Shown: piece by piece, positions 15,076-24,003 of the stretch
Layout: every line of letters starts with the position of its first letter
Position numbering within the stretch: the stretch's first letter is position 1
NCBI RefSeq assembly: GCF_022662535.1
Contig: NZ_JAKQYM010000006.1
Span: 1-64,000, forward strand
DNA length: 64,000 nt
Direction of reading: 5' to 3'
Origin: Polaribacter marinus
GTDB taxonomy: Bacteria > Bacteroidota > Bacteroidia > Flavobacteriales > Flavobacteriaceae
Translations under genes and position numbers: made by a program
Notes under the pieces: generated by a model
Told to the model about the DNA's origin: nothing
What the model saw: the letters and a program-made list of their open reading frames with translations, nothing else
Databases searched by the model: none

Positions 15076-17472
15076 TTAAGAACCACACATTAAACAATCG
15101 TCATCTGGTGCTCCGTTTTTAGAAGCATCAACCATTGCTTTAAATTCTGCAGGACTCATTGGTTTATCTTCAATAACTTCTGCTTTCTTTTCTTTAGAAA
15201 CTGTAAACTGAGTTGCATTTACAGCAGATTTAGTTCTTAGGTAATACATTCCTGTTTTTAACCCCGATTTCCATCCGTAGAAATGCATTGATGTTAATTT
15301 ACCAAAATCTGGATCTTTCATAAACAAGTTTAACGATTGAGATTGATCAATAAAATATCCTCTATGACGCGCCATATCAATAATATCTTTCATACTCATT
15401 TCCCAAACGGTTTTGTACAATTCTCTTAATTCTGCAGGAATTGCTTCAATATGTTGTATAGAACCGTTTGCACGCATAATATCTTCTTTCATATCGTTAT
15501 CCCACAAACCTAACTCTACTAAGTCTTCTAATAAGTGTTTGTTTACAACAATAAACTCTCCCGATAAAACTCTTCTTGTATAAATATTTGAAGTATAAGG
15601 TTCAAAAGCCTCATTATTTCCTAAAATTTGAGAAGTTGATGCTGTTGGCATTGGAGCAACTAATAAAGAGTTTCTAACCCCATGTTTCATAACTTGCTTA
15701 CGCAATTTGGCCCAATCCCAATTTCCACTTAATTCATCATCTTTAATTCCCCACATGTTAAATTGAAACTCTCCTTCTGACATTGGAGAGCCTTTAAATG
15801 TAGAATAAGGTTCTTTTGCTTTAGCCATTTCCATAGAAGAAGTTACCGCAGCAAAATACATGGTTTCAAAAATTTCTTGATTTAATTTTTTTGCTTCGTC
15901 ACTTGTAAAAGGTAAACGCAAGTTGATAAATGTATCTGCTAAACCTTGAATCCCTAATCCTACAGGTCTGTGTCTAAAATTAGAGTTTTCTGCTTCTATT
16001 ACAGGGTAAAAATTGGCGTCAATAACGGTATCTAAATTACGTGTTACCTTTTTAGTAACATCAAATAATTTTTTATGGTTAAAGAATTTCTCTCCATTTT
16101 CTTTTTCAGAAACAAACATTGGCAAAGCAATAGATGCTAAGTTACATACAGCAACTTCGTCTTTTGCAGTATATTCCATAATTTCTGTACACAAGTTCGA
16201 AGAACGAATTGTACCTAAATTTTTCTGATTTGTTTTTCTATTTGCCGCATCTTTATACAACATGTATGGTGTACCTGTTTCTATTTGAGATTCTAAAATT
16301 TTCTCCCAAAGTTCACGAGCTCTTATTGTTTTTCTTCCTTTACCTGCTGCTTCATAACTAGTATACAAACGTTCAAATTCTTCACCGTAAGTATCGTATA
16401 AATGTGGACATTCATGAGGACACATCAAAGTCCATTCTGCATCTTCCTCTACACGTTTCATGAATAAATCCGAAATCCACATTGCATAGAATAAATCTCT
16501 TGCGCGCATCTCTTCTTTACCGTGATTTTTTTTCAAATCTAAAAAGTCGAAAATATCTGCATGCCAAGGCTCTAAATACATGGCAAAAGAACCTTTACGT
16601 TTTCCTCCACCTTGATCTACATAACGTGCAGTATCATTAAATACTTTTAACATGGGTACAATACCATTAGATGTACCATTGGTACCAGCAATATAAGAAC
16701 CTGTAGCTCTAATATTATGCAAAGACAAACCAATACCACCTGCAGATTGCGAAATTTTTGCAGTTTGTTTTAAGGTATCGTAAATCCCTTCTATACTATC
16801 ATCTTGCATTTGCAATAAAAAACAAGAAGACATTTGAGGTTTTGGTGTACCTGAATTGAATAAGGTTGGTGTTGCATGTGTAAAATATTTTTTACTCATT
16901 AACTCATATGTAGCTATTGCTTCATCGATATCATTTTTATGAATACCAATAGAAACACGCATTAACATATGTTGTGGACGTTCTGCTATTTGTCCGTTCA
17001 ATTTTAATAAATATGAACGTTCTAAAGTTTTAAAACCAAAATAATCATAATTAAAATCTCTATTATAAATAATAGTAGAGTCTAATTTCTCCGCATTTTC
17101 TTTTATTATTTGATACACATCATCTGCCAACAATGGTGCTTTTTTCTCTGTACGTGGATTTACATAATAATACAAATCATCCATTGTTTCTGAAAACGAT
17201 TTTTTTGTGTTTTTATGTAAATTAGACACGGCAATTCTTGCAGCTAATTTTGCATAATCTGGATGAGCAGTTGTCATAGTAGCTGCCGTTTCTGACGCTA
17301 AATTATCTAACTCTGAAGTAGTTACACCATCATACAAACCTTCAATTACACGCATTGCAACTTTTACTGGATCGACAATTTTATTTAATCCGTAACACAT
17401 TTTTTTAACTCTTGCTGTGATTTTGTCGAACATCACTGGCTCTTTCTTGCCGTCTCTTTTTAGTACAAACAT
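15076..17472 (-). CDS. nrdA: Class Ia ribonucleotide reductase, large (alpha) subunit
   Basis: Reduces ribonucleoside diphosphates to deoxy forms. The protein has 798 residues. An ATP-cone occupies about 1-95 ([10 protein letters not shown]). Active-site cysteines are all present: C217 in M-S-S-C-F-L-L, thiyl-radical C428 with E430 in S-N-L-C-T-E-I, and C443 in A-V-C-N-L-A-S. The C-terminal shuttle pair is C793-x2-C796 in D-D-D-C-L-M-C-G-S. It lies 94 bases after nrdB on the same strand; the gap contains a small inverted repeat. The complete set of residues indicates an active enzyme with overall allosteric control through the ATP-cone. Confidence 0.97.
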   Translation of the reverse strand: MFVLKRDGKKEPVMFDKITARVKKMCYGLNKIVDPVKVAMRVIEGLYDGVTTSELDNLASETAATMTTAHPDYAKLAARIAVSNLHKNTKKSFSETMDDLYYYVNPRTEKKAPLLADDVYQIIKENAEKLDSTIIYNRDFNYDYFGFKTLERSYLLKLNGQIAERPQHMLMRVSIGIHKNDIDEAIATYELMSKKYFTHATPTLFNSGTPKPQMSSCFLLQMQDDSIEGIYDTLKQTAKISQSAGGIGLSLHNIRATGSYIAGTNGTSNGIVPMLKVFNDTARYVDQGGGKRKGSFAMYLEPWHADIFDFLDLKKNHGKEEMRARDLFYAMWISDLFMKRVEEDAEWTLMCPHECPHLYDTYGEEFERLYTSYEAAGKGRKTIRARELWEKILESQIETGTPYMLYKDAANRKTNQKNLGTIRSSNLCTEIMEYTAKDEVAVCNLASIALPMFVSEKENGEKFFNHKKLFDVTKKVTRNLDTVIDANFYPVIEAENSNFRHRPVGLGIQGLADTFINLRLPFTSDEAKKLNQEIFETMYFAAVTSSMEMAKAKEPYSTFKGSPMSEGEFQFNMWGIKDDELSGNWDWAKLRKQVMKHGVRNSLLVAPMPTASTSQILGNNEAFEPYTSNIYTRRVLSGEFIVVNKHLLEDLVELGLWDNDMKEDIMRANGSIQHIEAIPAELRELYKTVWEMSMKDIIDMARHRGYFIDQSQSLNLFMKDPDFGKLTSMHFYGWKSGLKTGMYYLRTKSAVNATQFTVSKEKKAEVIEDKPMSPAEFKAMVDASKNGAPDDDCLMCGS

Positions 17473-17506
17473 TGTAATATTGGGTTTTTATTTGGTTATT
17501 AAAGCC

Positions 17507-17528
17507 GCCAAAACATCCACTTTTTGGC
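17507..17528 (-). other. Inverted repeat between nrdB and nrdA
   Basis: gccaaaa and ttttggc separated by 8 bases, 35-56 bases upstream of the nrdA start. It has no T-run and may be an mRNA hairpin affecting subunit balance. Confidence 0.4.
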
Positions 17529-17566
17529 TAACTATTTTTATTCTAATATGTTGGAGCGTGTAAACT

Positions 17567-18538
17567 CTAAAAATCTGAATCGAAACTAATGCTTCCTGTT
17601 CCTCCAGATTTTACACCTGCTTTTTGGTATTCTGACACTCTTTTTTCGAAGAAGTTGGTTTTTCCTTCTAAAGAAATCATTTCCATAAAATCGAACGGAT
17701 TTGTTGCTTCATACTCTTTCTCGCAACCAAATTCTAGCAGCAATCTGTCTGTAACAAATTCTAAATACTGTGTCATTAACTTAGAATTCATCCCTATTAA
17801 ACTAGCAGGCAAAGATTCCGTAATAAACTCACGTTCAATATCTAAAGCATCTAAAAGTATTTCTCTAATACGTTCTTTAGGTACTTTATTCACCATATGG
17901 TTATTGTGTAAGTGTACTGCAAAATCACAATGCATTCCTTCATCACGAGAAATTAACTCGTTAGAAAAAGTTAATCCAGGTAATAAACCTCTTTTCTTTA
18001 ACCAAAAAATAGAACAAAATGCACCAGAAAAGAAAATTCCTTCTACTGCCGCAAATGCAATTAATCTTTCTGCAAAAGAATCAGATTCTATCCATTTTAA
18101 TGCCCAATCTGCTTTCTTTTTAATTGCAGGAAAGTTTTCTATTGCTCTAAATAATTTATCTTTTTCTACTTCGTCTTTTACATAGGTATCAATTAATAAA
18201 GAATACGTTTCTGAGTGAACGTTTTCCATCATAATTTGAAAACCATAGAAAAATTTAGCTTCTGAGTATTGTACTTCATTTACAAAGTTTTCTGCTAAGT
18301 TTTCATTTACAATACCATCTGAAGCTGCAAAAAAAGCTAAAATATGTTTGATGAAATAACGCTCATCATTTGTTAATTTAGAATTCCAATCTACAATATC
18401 TGCATGCAAATCTATTTCTTCGGCAGTCCAAAAACATGCTTGTTGTTTTTTATACCAATCCCATAAATCATCATGTTGAATTGGAAAAATTACAAAACGA
18501 TTATCATTAGGCTGTAAGATTGGTTCTATAAAAGACAT
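17567..18538 (-). CDS. nrdB: Class Ia ribonucleotide reductase, small (beta) subunit
   Basis: A 323-residue ferritin-like subunit that generates the stable tyrosyl radical. Diiron ligands are visible as D74 (A-S-D-G), E105 and H108 (M-M-E-N-V-H), E166 (V-E-G-I-F-F), E200 and H203 (R-D-E-G-M-H). The radical Tyr is Y112 in H-S-E-T-Y-S, spaced from the ligands as in class Ia. The gene precedes nrdA on the minus strand; order nrdB-nrdA is common in Flavobacteriia. The 413-base region upstream shows no NrdR box that I can recognise. Confidence 0.97.
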   Translation of the reverse strand: MSFIEPILQPNDNRFVIFPIQHDDLWDWYKKQQACFWTAEEIDLHADIVDWNSKLTNDERYFIKHILAFFAASDGIVNENLAENFVNEVQYSEAKFFYGFQIMMENVHSETYSLLIDTYVKDEVEKDKLFRAIENFPAIKKKADWALKWIESDSFAERLIAFAAVEGIFFSGAFCSIFWLKKRGLLPGLTFSNELISRDEGMHCDFAVHLHNNHMVNKVPKERIREILLDALDIEREFITESLPASLIGMNSKLMTQYLEFVTDRLLLEFGCEKEYEATNPFDFMEMISLEGKTNFFEKRVSEYQKAGVKSGGTGSISFDSDF

Positions 18539-18951
18539 ATTTTTTAGCAGTTTTTAAGGTTTATGAATGTTATTTTATCGTTAAGAACGACTCTTACAAA
18601 GATTGCTTTTTTTACTTCAAAATGAAAGTCATACTTATTCACAAAACCCTTGAAGTTTTTAACAAATTCTCTTTTTTTAGTTTTTTTTCGAAATTTCAAT
18701 AATTACACAAACTACACATTATCAGTATTTTAAAATGTTAAATTTTTCTAAAGCCCTAGTTTTATTGACATTCTAGTAAAAGGATTTTAAACCAACAAAA
18801 TCGACTTGTTTTTTAAAAAAACTAAAAACTAAAATTCTACTGAAATTAAAAATAAAAGAAAACTATTATGAATAGAGAACTCAAAAAAATGTAGAAACCT
18901 AAATATATAAACGTATCTTTGTACTATTATTAACATTTATTATATAACAAA
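18539..18951. other. Intergenic region between nrdB and the cold-shock gene
   Basis: A 413-base AT-rich gap between divergent genes. The only element I can support is the -7 box of the cold-shock gene at 18914-18921. No open frame longer than about 13 codons with a plausible start, no clear terminator and no convincing NrdR box were seen. Confidence 0.6.
18914..18921 (+). promoter_or_regulatory. -7 element of the cold-shock gene
   Basis: TATCTTTG matches TAnnTTTG and lies 31 bases upstream of the GTG start. No TTG is seen at the -33 position. Confidence 0.5.
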
Positions 18952-19143
18952 GTGAAAAAAGGGACAGTAAAATTCTTCAACGAATCTAAAGGATTTGGAT
19001 TCGTAACAGAAGATGATTCAAACACAGAGTATTTTGTACACGTATCAGGATTAATTGACGAAGTGAGAGAAGGTGATGCAGTAGAATTCGATCTTAAAGA
19101 AGGTAGAAAAGGTTTAAACGCAGTAGACGTTAGAGTTATCTAA
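18952..19143 (+). CDS. cspA: Cold-shock domain RNA chaperone
   Basis: A 63-residue cold-shock protein that starts with GTG. RNP1 is K13-G-F-G-F-V18 and RNP2 is Y27-F-V-H-V31; the whole protein is one five-stranded OB fold with little else. It binds single-stranded RNA or DNA and melts RNA structure. It is monocistronic: its own -7 box lies upstream and a strong terminator follows. The symbol is used for the family; the paralogue number in this organism is unknown. Confidence 0.94.
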   Translation: MKKGTVKFFNESKGFGFVTEDDSNTEYFVHVSGLIDEVREGDAVEFDLKEGRKGLNAVDVRVI

Positions 19144-19172
19144 TTATATTCTTAAATTTTTTACAAAGTAAC

Positions 19173-19206
19173 AAGTCGCTTAAAATGTTTTAAGCGACTT
19201 TTTTTT
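19173..19206 (+). terminator. Terminator of the cold-shock gene
   Basis: Arms aagtcgcttaaaa and ttttaagcgactt around a 2-base centre, followed by eight T. Its end nearly touches the -7 box of ctaA at 19211. Confidence 0.9.
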
Positions 19207-19210
19207 GTCT

Positions 19211-19218
19211 TATTTTTG
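19211..19218 (+). promoter_or_regulatory. -7-like element of ctaA
   Basis: TATTTTTG, 18 bases upstream of the ctaA ATG and directly after the cold-shock terminator. No clear -33 TTG. Confidence 0.4.
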
Positions 19219-19235
19219 CAGAAATCGTTTCCTTA

Positions 19236-20264
19236 ATGAAAAATAAATTCCCAAGAGTTGTACAAATTGCTATAATTTCTGTTTATATAATTTTTTTAGC
19301 AGGCTCAGTTGTTAGAATGACTGGCTCTGGAATGGGTTGTCCTGACTGGCCTAAATGTTTTGGTTATTACATACCACCAACTTCTGAAGAGCAAATTACA
19401 TGGAAACCAAATACAGAGTTTAAAAAAGGGTTTATTATTATTAAAGACGAAACCTTATTTGTTGCAGAACAAAATGTAAAAACTTCTGATGATTTCAATC
19501 AAAATAATTGGAAAAAATACACAAAACACAATTACGCTAAATTTAACAAATACCACTCTTGGACAGAATATATTAATAGATTGACATCTGTTTTAGCTGG
19601 TTTTGTTTTTCTTTTTTTAATCTATGGAGCTAGCAAATATTGGAAAAAAGACAAAAGAATTCCTTATTTGGCCTTTACTTCTTTCTTTTTAATGCTTGTT
19701 GAAGCGGCTTTAGGAAAAATGGTTGTTGACACTAATTTAAAACCAGAAATGATAACCATACACATGGTTATTGGCTTGATAATTATTGCAATCTTACTGC
19801 AACTAAAGTTTATAATTTCTAATAAAAAGACGCAACACAGATATAATTCACTTTTCAACAAACTGCTAATTGTTTCTGTAGTTTTTTCTTTAATTCAGAT
19901 TGCACTAGGAACTCAAGTAAGACAATTTATAGACGAACAGGTAAAACAATTTGGTTTTGAAAACAAAAATTACAGTTTAATGAACCCTAGTTTTAAATTC
20001 TATTTTCATAGATCTTTTACAATTGCAATTGTGCTCGTAAACTTAGGACTTTTCTATTTGAATCAAATTAAAAACTTAGGTTACAAGTTGGTAAATTGGA
20101 TTGTTGCTTTAATCTTTTTAGAAACCATTACGGGAATTTTAATGTATTACGCATCATTTCCTTTAGGAACACAAGCAACACATTTATTAACTGGTGCTAT
20201 TTTATTTGGATTGCAGTTCTATTTATGGATACAAAGCAGAAAAGGAGTTAACAGTATTCAGTAA
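19236..20264 (+). CDS. ctaA: Heme A synthase (COX15/CtaA family)
   Basis: Oxidises the methyl group of heme O to give heme A for cytochrome oxidase. The 342-residue protein is an integral membrane enzyme with about eight helices. The N-terminal signature G-S-V-V-R-M-T-G-S-G-M-G-C-P-D-W is complete. Four conserved His lie in the segments H-S-W-T-E-Y-I-N-R-L, T-I-H-M-V-I-G, H-R-S-F-T-I and A-T-H-L-L-T-G, expected to bind two hemes. The first extramembrane loop (about 45-105) is longer than in Bacillus CtaA. Its partner ctaB (heme O synthase) is 25 kb away in the oxidase cluster. Confidence 0.94.
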   Translation: MKNKFPRVVQIAIISVYIIFLAGSVVRMTGSGMGCPDWPKCFGYYIPPTSEEQITWKPNTEFKKGFIIIKDETLFVAEQNVKTSDDFNQNNWKKYTKHNYAKFNKYHSWTEYINRLTSVLAGFVFLFLIYGASKYWKKDKRIPYLAFTSFFLMLVEAALGKMVVDTNLKPEMITIHMVIGLIIIAILLQLKFIISNKKTQHRYNSLFNKLLIVSVVFSLIQIALGTQVRQFIDEQVKQFGFENKNYSLMNPSFKFYFHRSFTIAIVLVNLGLFYLNQIKNLGYKLVNWIVALIFLETITGILMYYASFPLGTQATHLLTGAILFGLQFYLWIQSRKGVNSIQ

Positions 20265-20298
20265 CTATTTTTTATTTCTCATTATTTTCAGACTCGGA

Positions 20299-20721
20299 CT
20301 ATGGATGAGCGTTTACCCAAACCTCGCCATCAGAAAAATATTCTTTCTTCCAAATAGGAACCGTTTCTTTTAAGGTATCAATAGCAAATTGACAGGCTAA
20401 AAAAGCTGCTTTTCTATGTTTTGATGATGCTGTAATGATTACCGGAACATCCCCAATTTGTAACATTCCTTCTGCATGATGAATGGCAATTTTTTGGATA
20501 TCAAACTTTTCTAAAACCAAATTAGCAATGTTTTGCATTTCTTTAATTGCCATTGGTTTATATGTAGAAAAATCTAACTGAAGAACTTCTTTTCCTTGTG
20601 TATCATTTCTTACAGTTCCTACAAAAGCAGAAATCCCACCACAGGAATCATCAGTAACAAAATTGTAACACTCATTTAAATCTAATTTCTCTGAGGTTAT
20701 TTTAATAGAAGTTCTTTGCAT
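20299..20721 (-). CDS. moaE: Molybdopterin synthase catalytic subunit
   Basis: A 140-residue MoaE that inserts sulfur into cyclic pyranopterin to make molybdopterin. Typical family segments are G-G-I-S-A-F-V-G-T-V-R-N near 29-40, the H-H-A-E-G-M-L-Q-I-G-D-V region, S-S-K-H-R-K-A-A-F and the C-terminal V-P-I-W-K-K-E-Y-F. The sulfur donor MoaD is encoded 340 bases upstream on the same strand, but an oppositely oriented gene lies between them. No other moa or mob gene is in the window. Confidence 0.94.
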   Translation of the reverse strand: MQRTSIKITSEKLDLNECYNFVTDDSCGGISAFVGTVRNDTQGKEVLQLDFSTYKPMAIKEMQNIANLVLEKFDIQKIAIHHAEGMLQIGDVPVIITASSKHRKAAFLACQFAIDTLKETVPIWKKEYFSDGEVWVNAHP

Positions 20722-20749
20722 ACATCAACAAAAATAATAATTCATAATG

Positions 20750-20757
20750 TATCTTTG
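20750..20757 (+). promoter_or_regulatory. -7 element of the DUF3817 gene
   Basis: TATCTTTG, 27 bases before the ATG at 20785; supports that start rather than an upstream one. No clear -33 TTG. Confidence 0.5.
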
Positions 20758-20784
20758 CCATCTAATTTTCAATACTTCAAAAAA

Positions 20785-21057
20785 ATGAAAAGTATCTTTA
20801 GAATTGTAAGTTTATTAGAAGGAATTTCTTACCTGTTATTATTATTCATTGCAACGCCAATTAAAGCATTTCAAGGCGATGAAACCTATGTGAAAATGTT
20901 AGGAATGCCACATGGGATTCTTTTTATACTGTATGTTATTTTAGCTTTTATGCTAAAAAAAGAAATGAAATGGGATCACAAAAACTTTGGAATAATATTA
21001 CTTTGTTCTTTATTACCTTTTGGCACTTTTTATATGGATAAAAAATATTTGAGATAA
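20785..21057 (+). CDS. DUF3817 family membrane protein
   Basis: A 90-residue protein with three hydrophobic helices (about 10-26, 43-62 and 70-85). The M-P-H-G-I-L-F motif before the second helix and the opening R-I-V-S-L-L-E-G-I-S are typical of DUF3817. The start at 20785 is chosen over 20716 because the upstream extension overlaps moaE on the other strand and a -7 box lies at 20750. The family has no assigned function. It sits in antisense orientation between moaD and moaE; its stop is two bases from that of moaD. Confidence 0.83.
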   Translation: MKSIFRIVSLLEGISYLLLLFIATPIKAFQGDETYVKMLGMPHGILFILYVILAFMLKKEMKWDHKNFGIILLCSLLPFGTFYMDKKYLR

Positions 21058-21059
21058 TT

Positions 21060-21302
21060 TTACCCTCCACTCACTGGAGGTATAATTGCAACAACATCAC
21101 CGTCTTTTAAAAGCAAACCCTCCTCTGCATATGTTTCATTAACAGCAATTGCATACGAATTGATGTTTTTTAATTCCGGATATTTTTCTTTTAAAGTAAT
21201 TTTAAAATTTCCTATTGATATTTTTTCATCAACAAGAATTTCTACCTGAGATGTTTTTACTAAATCTGTTGTAATTCCAAAAAATAATACTTGGATTTTC
21301 AT
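21060..21302 (-). CDS. moaD: Molybdopterin synthase sulfur-carrier subunit
   Basis: An 80-residue ubiquitin-like beta-grasp protein ending in P-P-V-S-G-G. The C-terminal Gly-Gly is adenylated and thiocarboxylated and then donates sulfur within MoaE. The pattern A-I-A-V-N-E-T-Y near 52-59 and D-G-D-V-V-A-I-I-P-P-V are characteristic. The gene starts 13 bases after the end of the DUF5686 gene on the same strand, so it may be read from that transcript. Confidence 0.92.
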   Translation of the reverse strand: MKIQVLFFGITTDLVKTSQVEILVDEKISIGNFKITLKEKYPELKNINSYAIAVNETYAEEGLLLKDGDVVAIIPPVSGG

Positions 21303-21315
21303 TTTTCAAAACTAA

Positions 21316-23784
21316 TTAAAACAAGCTTAATCTAAACAATAATCCATCGTTTTTCACTCCTCCATAATTAGAGTGAACATAATCTACGCGTAAAAACCTC
21401 CATTTACCAAAACCAATATTATCTAAACCGATAGAGTATTCCGTATATGGTTTTTTATCTGCCATAAACAATGTTTTTGCTCCTCCAACCAAATGGAAAT
21501 TTAATTTATTTACTAGTGGAACTTTTCCTAAAACAGCTCCTTTAAAATTGTGTTCTACATGTGCCTCTGCGTATTTGTCATTGGTATAAAACTTATAATA
21601 TTCTAACAAACCAAAACTATTTAACTCACTATCTAAAGGAAAGGCCAATTTATTTCCCTTAGCCTGTAAATAATCCATAAAAGCAATGTTTTTCTTTTTC
21701 AAAAACAAACCTCCTCTAATATTATATACAAACTGACCGTAATTTCCTGCGTTTACATTTTGTCTTATATTAGCTCGTAACAAATCTGAATTTAGCTCAG
21801 AATTAGATGCTCCAAACTTTTTTGTGTACCTAACACTTACAGAAGGAAACTTAGGATTACCAATATTAAATTTACTATTTGGATACGATAAATATTTTTG
21901 CCCAAAAATAAATGTTGCGCCAACATTTAATGTTGCTATTTTATGCTCATCAAAAGGTGCGTTGACAAAATCTGTTATATCTAAAGGATTGTTTGACTTG
22001 TATCCTCCATTTTTATTTTGACTAACAAACGAATAATTTGTAGTATTAAACAGAGGTTTTCTATTTGCATACTCTAAAGAAGATGACAAATAAATTCCGT
22101 TTTCTATCTCTTCAGAATAACTAACCTTTACAAAGCTTTTTTCATAAAATTTTAAATAATTCACTCTTTCAAACAACGAACTAATTGTGTTATTTAGTTT
22201 CATTATTGGGTTTCTGTCATTAAACTGAGCTGTTGTTACCCCTCCAGAAATGGTTACTCTTGGTCTAGAAATATTGTTCCAGTTTTTACTAAAAAAGAAC
22301 GTTGGTCTTATGCGTTCATCAGAAAAACCATAATTCACTTTTACACCTGCATTCCACCATTTTCCTTTTTCATTCTGATCTTTAGAATAACTTACACCTA
22401 AAGAAGTATTAAACCCTTGCACTGTATTAAAACTAAAATCGCCTATTAATCCACTAAAATTTAAAGACCAATCTTCGTATGAATTTCTATAAGAATACCC
22501 TGTAATTGGAGCTAATAAATTAAATTTATTTGTTTTTCTATCTAAAGAATCTAAATACTTTTTAGATTTACGTACAATTTTTATACTGTCTTTAATCTTA
22601 TAATCTTTAACCTCTTCTGTTGTTAATGGTACGGGTCTTAAATTATTCCAAAAAACAGAATCTTTTTCTGTTGCTTCTTTTTCAAAAGTTAAAACCTCAT
22701 TTGTAAAAGTATTCTCTGCATAAACTGGCGTAAAATTATATTCTGAATATGCCGAAGAAAACCGTCCATCAAACTTAAAACCAAATGCATTTACTTTAAA
22801 GTCTATACTTTGACTAATTAGCACCCAAGCATCATTTGATTGTGAGTAATTATAATTCTGTTTTAAATGTAAAACATCTACAATAGGCACATTTATTTGA
22901 GCCCCAGTTACAGAAACATCTGCCCCATACAAAGCCCAATCATCTTCTACAATATATAAAGAACCACTAAATACTCTATCATTTTTACGCTTAGGAATTA
23001 TATTTATTTTATTGATGAGTTTTCCGTTTTTATCATAAAATGTTCCTTCTAATTTAAATCGATAATAGCTAAACGCATTTGTAGAAATTGGTGAAATTAA
23101 ATCGTTTCCAAACTCAACACTATTATCATAAAAGTTAATATTTGCATCTTCGGCTCTGTTAAAACTAATTCCATTGTCTTGTCCGCTAACTTTAGACGCT
23201 ATAATTTTTTCTTTAAATCTTTTTGGCTTTTTTTGAAATTTAATTTCAGAGACTGTCTCTGAAAGGTAAATAATACCACTTCTCGTAGAATCTAAACCCC
23301 CACCAAAGTCGCCCATATTTTGACCTAAAAACTTCTTAGGAGCGTCTTTTATTTTATACATACCACGAGAATAAAACTTAGCCGTATATTTTGAAAACTT
23401 ATCTGTATTCTTTTCTTTACTTGCAATTACACTTCTAATAATTGCATCTGCAGGATTTTCTTTTGTAGAAATAGAAATTTCATCTAATTGTACATTTTCT
23501 TCTGCTAGTTGCACGCTTAATTCAAACGGAAAAGAAATAATATTCACATTCTTTTTTACTGTTTTATATCCTAAAATTTGAAAAACGATTGTATAATTCC
23601 CTTTTTTAGTAAGATTTAAAATATATTCTCCACTATCATTAGAAGTCGTACCTGTTACTGTATTTTCTAAATAAACACTCACAAAAGATAATGGATTCTT
23701 TTTTGAATCTGTAATTTTCCCTTTTACTTGTGCTAAAATAGACGCAGAAATAAAAAGAAATAATAGGGAAGTAATTTTTTTCAT
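21316..23784 (-). CDS. DUF5686 outer-membrane protein with carboxypeptidase-regulatory-like domain
   Basis: An 822-residue exported protein. Residues 1-18 are a signal peptide. Residues 20-95 form a carboxypeptidase-regulatory-like (CarbopepD_reg_2) beta domain with the pattern V-K-G-K-I-T-D-S-K-K-N-P-L-S-F-V-S-V. The remainder matches DUF5686, a large beta-barrel-like family of Bacteroidota related in layout to TonB-dependent receptors but without a plug domain, ending in aromatic strand L-L-F-R-L-S-L-F. The cargo or role is unknown. It lies upstream of moaD on the same strand and has a 219-base divergent promoter region shared with maeB. Confidence 0.85.
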   Translation of the reverse strand: MKKITSLLFLFISASILAQVKGKITDSKKNPLSFVSVYLENTVTGTTSNDSGEYILNLTKKGNYTIVFQILGYKTVKKNVNIISFPFELSVQLAEENVQLDEISISTKENPADAIIRSVIASKEKNTDKFSKYTAKFYSRGMYKIKDAPKKFLGQNMGDFGGGLDSTRSGIIYLSETVSEIKFQKKPKRFKEKIIASKVSGQDNGISFNRAEDANINFYDNSVEFGNDLISPISTNAFSYYRFKLEGTFYDKNGKLINKINIIPKRKNDRVFSGSLYIVEDDWALYGADVSVTGAQINVPIVDVLHLKQNYNYSQSNDAWVLISQSIDFKVNAFGFKFDGRFSSAYSEYNFTPVYAENTFTNEVLTFEKEATEKDSVFWNNLRPVPLTTEEVKDYKIKDSIKIVRKSKKYLDSLDRKTNKFNLLAPITGYSYRNSYEDWSLNFSGLIGDFSFNTVQGFNTSLGVSYSKDQNEKGKWWNAGVKVNYGFSDERIRPTFFFSKNWNNISRPRVTISGGVTTAQFNDRNPIMKLNNTISSLFERVNYLKFYEKSFVKVSYSEEIENGIYLSSSLEYANRKPLFNTTNYSFVSQNKNGGYKSNNPLDITDFVNAPFDEHKIATLNVGATFIFGQKYLSYPNSKFNIGNPKFPSVSVRYTKKFGASNSELNSDLLRANIRQNVNAGNYGQFVYNIRGGLFLKKKNIAFMDYLQAKGNKLAFPLDSELNSFGLLEYYKFYTNDKYAEAHVEHNFKGAVLGKVPLVNKLNFHLVGGAKTLFMADKKPYTEYSIGLDNIGFGKWRFLRVDYVHSNYGGVKNDGLLFRLSLF

Positions 23785-23948
23785 AATTAGGTTTTGTTGA
23801 TAGACGCAAACATAGCTCTTATGTTACATGTAAAAGTTTAAATTTTGTTAAACAACACACAAAGACTTCTTAATTTTCTAAAATACTCTAAAAATACAAA
23901 AGATAGTATTTTCTAAAAAACAACTACTTAAAAGAACAGAAATTTTAT

Positions 23949-23977
23949 TTGCTCTTTCATTGAAAAGCCTATATTTG
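23949..23977 (+). promoter_or_regulatory. Promoter of maeB
   Basis: TTG at 23949-23951, 18-base spacer, TATATTTG at 23970-23977; the maeB ATG is 27 bases downstream. Confidence 0.65.
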
Positions 23978-24003
23978 TATGTTAAACAAGCAAATAATAA
24001 TTT

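Noticed and set aside
17589-18185. Plus-strand open frame opposite nrdB
   Set aside because: nrdB has all catalytic residues; the antisense frame is a by-product.
18539-18951. Possible NrdR boxes upstream of nrdB
   Set aside because: No pair of 16-base palindromes matching the known consensus could be found.
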